The position numbers and the translations under genes were made by a program. Below the pieces are notes generated by a model. It did no database searches, had not been told where the DNA came from, and was given only the letters and a program-made list of their open reading frames with translations. Shown in pieces: positions 6,249-6,670 of a stretch of DNA of 6,670 nt; the stretch's first letter is position 1, and the number at the start of each line of letters is the position of its first letter. The stretch is from Sulfurimonas sp. (lineage in GTDB: Bacteria; Campylobacterota; Campylobacteria; Campylobacterales; Sulfurimonadaceae): NCBI GenBank assembly GCA_027047745.1, contig JALTUB010000126.1:1-6670 (forward strand), written 5' to 3'.

Positions 6249-6670
6249 ATGAAAATACAAGATTTTAACGATGGACTTTTAGGCTTTTTAGATGCTTCAC
6301 CTACACCTTTTCATGCAACTTTAAATATGTCTGCTATGTTTGAAAATGCTGGGTTTGTTAGACTTGAAGAAGTGGATAAGTGGGAGTTGCAAGAAGGTGG
6401 TAAGTATTATGTTACTCGTAATGACTCCTCTGTTATTGCCTTTACTTATCCAAAGAAAGAGAAAAATTATGTGATGGTGGGGGCGCATACTGACTCACCA
6501 AATCTTAGGTTAAAACCAAACTCAGTTATAAAAGAGTATGGTGTTGTTAAGTTTGGTGTTGAGTCTTATGGTGGACTACTTTTAAACCCTTGGTTTGATA
6601 GGGATTTGTCTTTGGCTGGAAAGGTTACATACCTTGATAGTAGTGATAAAGTAAAAGAAGTTTTGATTGA
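6249..6670 (+). CDS. apeB: M18 family metalloaminopeptidase, N-terminal part (3' end outside window)
   Basis: Cytosolic zinc aminopeptidases of family M18 release N-terminal residues, often acidic ones, from peptides. The visible 140 residues show LLGFLDASPTPFHAT (10-24), the characteristic N-terminal signature of the apeB-type M18 enzymes. GAHTDSPNLRLKP (78-90) contains the zinc ligand His80 and the neighbouring Asp82. The conserved block YGGLLLNPWFDRDLSLAGKV (107-126) follows. Full-length members are about 420-450 residues, so roughly two thirds, including the remaining metal ligands, lies downstream. The gene starts 26 bases after the helicase stop, with its own ribosome binding site and a possible -10 box. 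Its base composition resembles that of dnaE more than that of the helicase, and it is a housekeeping gene with no evident functional link to the helicase. Confidence 0.92.
   Translation, partial: MKIQDFNDGLLGFLDASPTPFHATLNMSAMFENAGFVRLEEVDKWELQEGGKYYVTRNDSSVIAFTYPKKEKNYVMVGAHTDSPNLRLKPNSVIKEYGVVKFGVESYGGLLLNPWFDRDLSLAGKVTYLDSSDKVKEVLI

Overview
The window looks like a chromosomal segment of a Campylobacterota (epsilonproteobacterial) organism, most likely Sulfurimonas or a close relative. The DNA is AT-rich and the genes are tightly packed. The replicative polymerase fragment at the left edge reads like the C-terminus of epsilonproteobacterial DnaE, and the aminopeptidase at the right edge reads like the apeB type common in that group. 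The genus call is recognition from memory, not a database result.

Layout, all on the + strand. (1) 1-768 is the C-terminal 255 residues of DNA polymerase III alpha (dnaE). (2) 793-1224, 24 bases later with its own ribosome binding site, encodes a small membrane methyltransferase of the isoprenylcysteine carboxyl methyltransferase (ICMT)/phospholipid methyltransferase type, probably cotranscribed with dnaE. (3) A near-consensus sigma-70 promoter at 1232-1260 opens a two-gene unit. Its first gene is an unlisted 48-residue ORF at 1281-1427 that resembles the N-terminal part of small RelB-like antitoxins. Its second gene is a 1600-residue protein at 1420-6222, whose start codon lies inside the end of the small ORF (overlap ATGAATAA). 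(4) 6249 to the right edge is the first third of an M18 aminopeptidase (apeB), with a possible -10 box lying across the stop codon of the preceding gene.

The centre of interest is the 1600-residue protein. From N to C it carries a DEDD 3'-5' exonuclease-like domain, a complete RecQ-type superfamily 2 helicase, a winged-helix and helical middle region, a complete UvrD-type superfamily 1 helicase, and an unassigned C-terminal tail of about 110 residues. Both ATPase sites look intact. The exonuclease keeps its four acidic residues but appears to have Asn where the DEDDh His is expected, and the RecQ part lacks the zinc-binding cysteine cluster.

This gene and the small ORF form an island that looks more AT-rich than the housekeeping genes on both sides. 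I infer an accessory cassette for DNA processing, with anti-phage or anti-plasmid defence as one possibility. Nothing in the window proves that role. There are no RNA genes, CRISPR arrays, insertion sequences or convincing terminators that I can see, and no gene-free stretch exceeds 60 bases.
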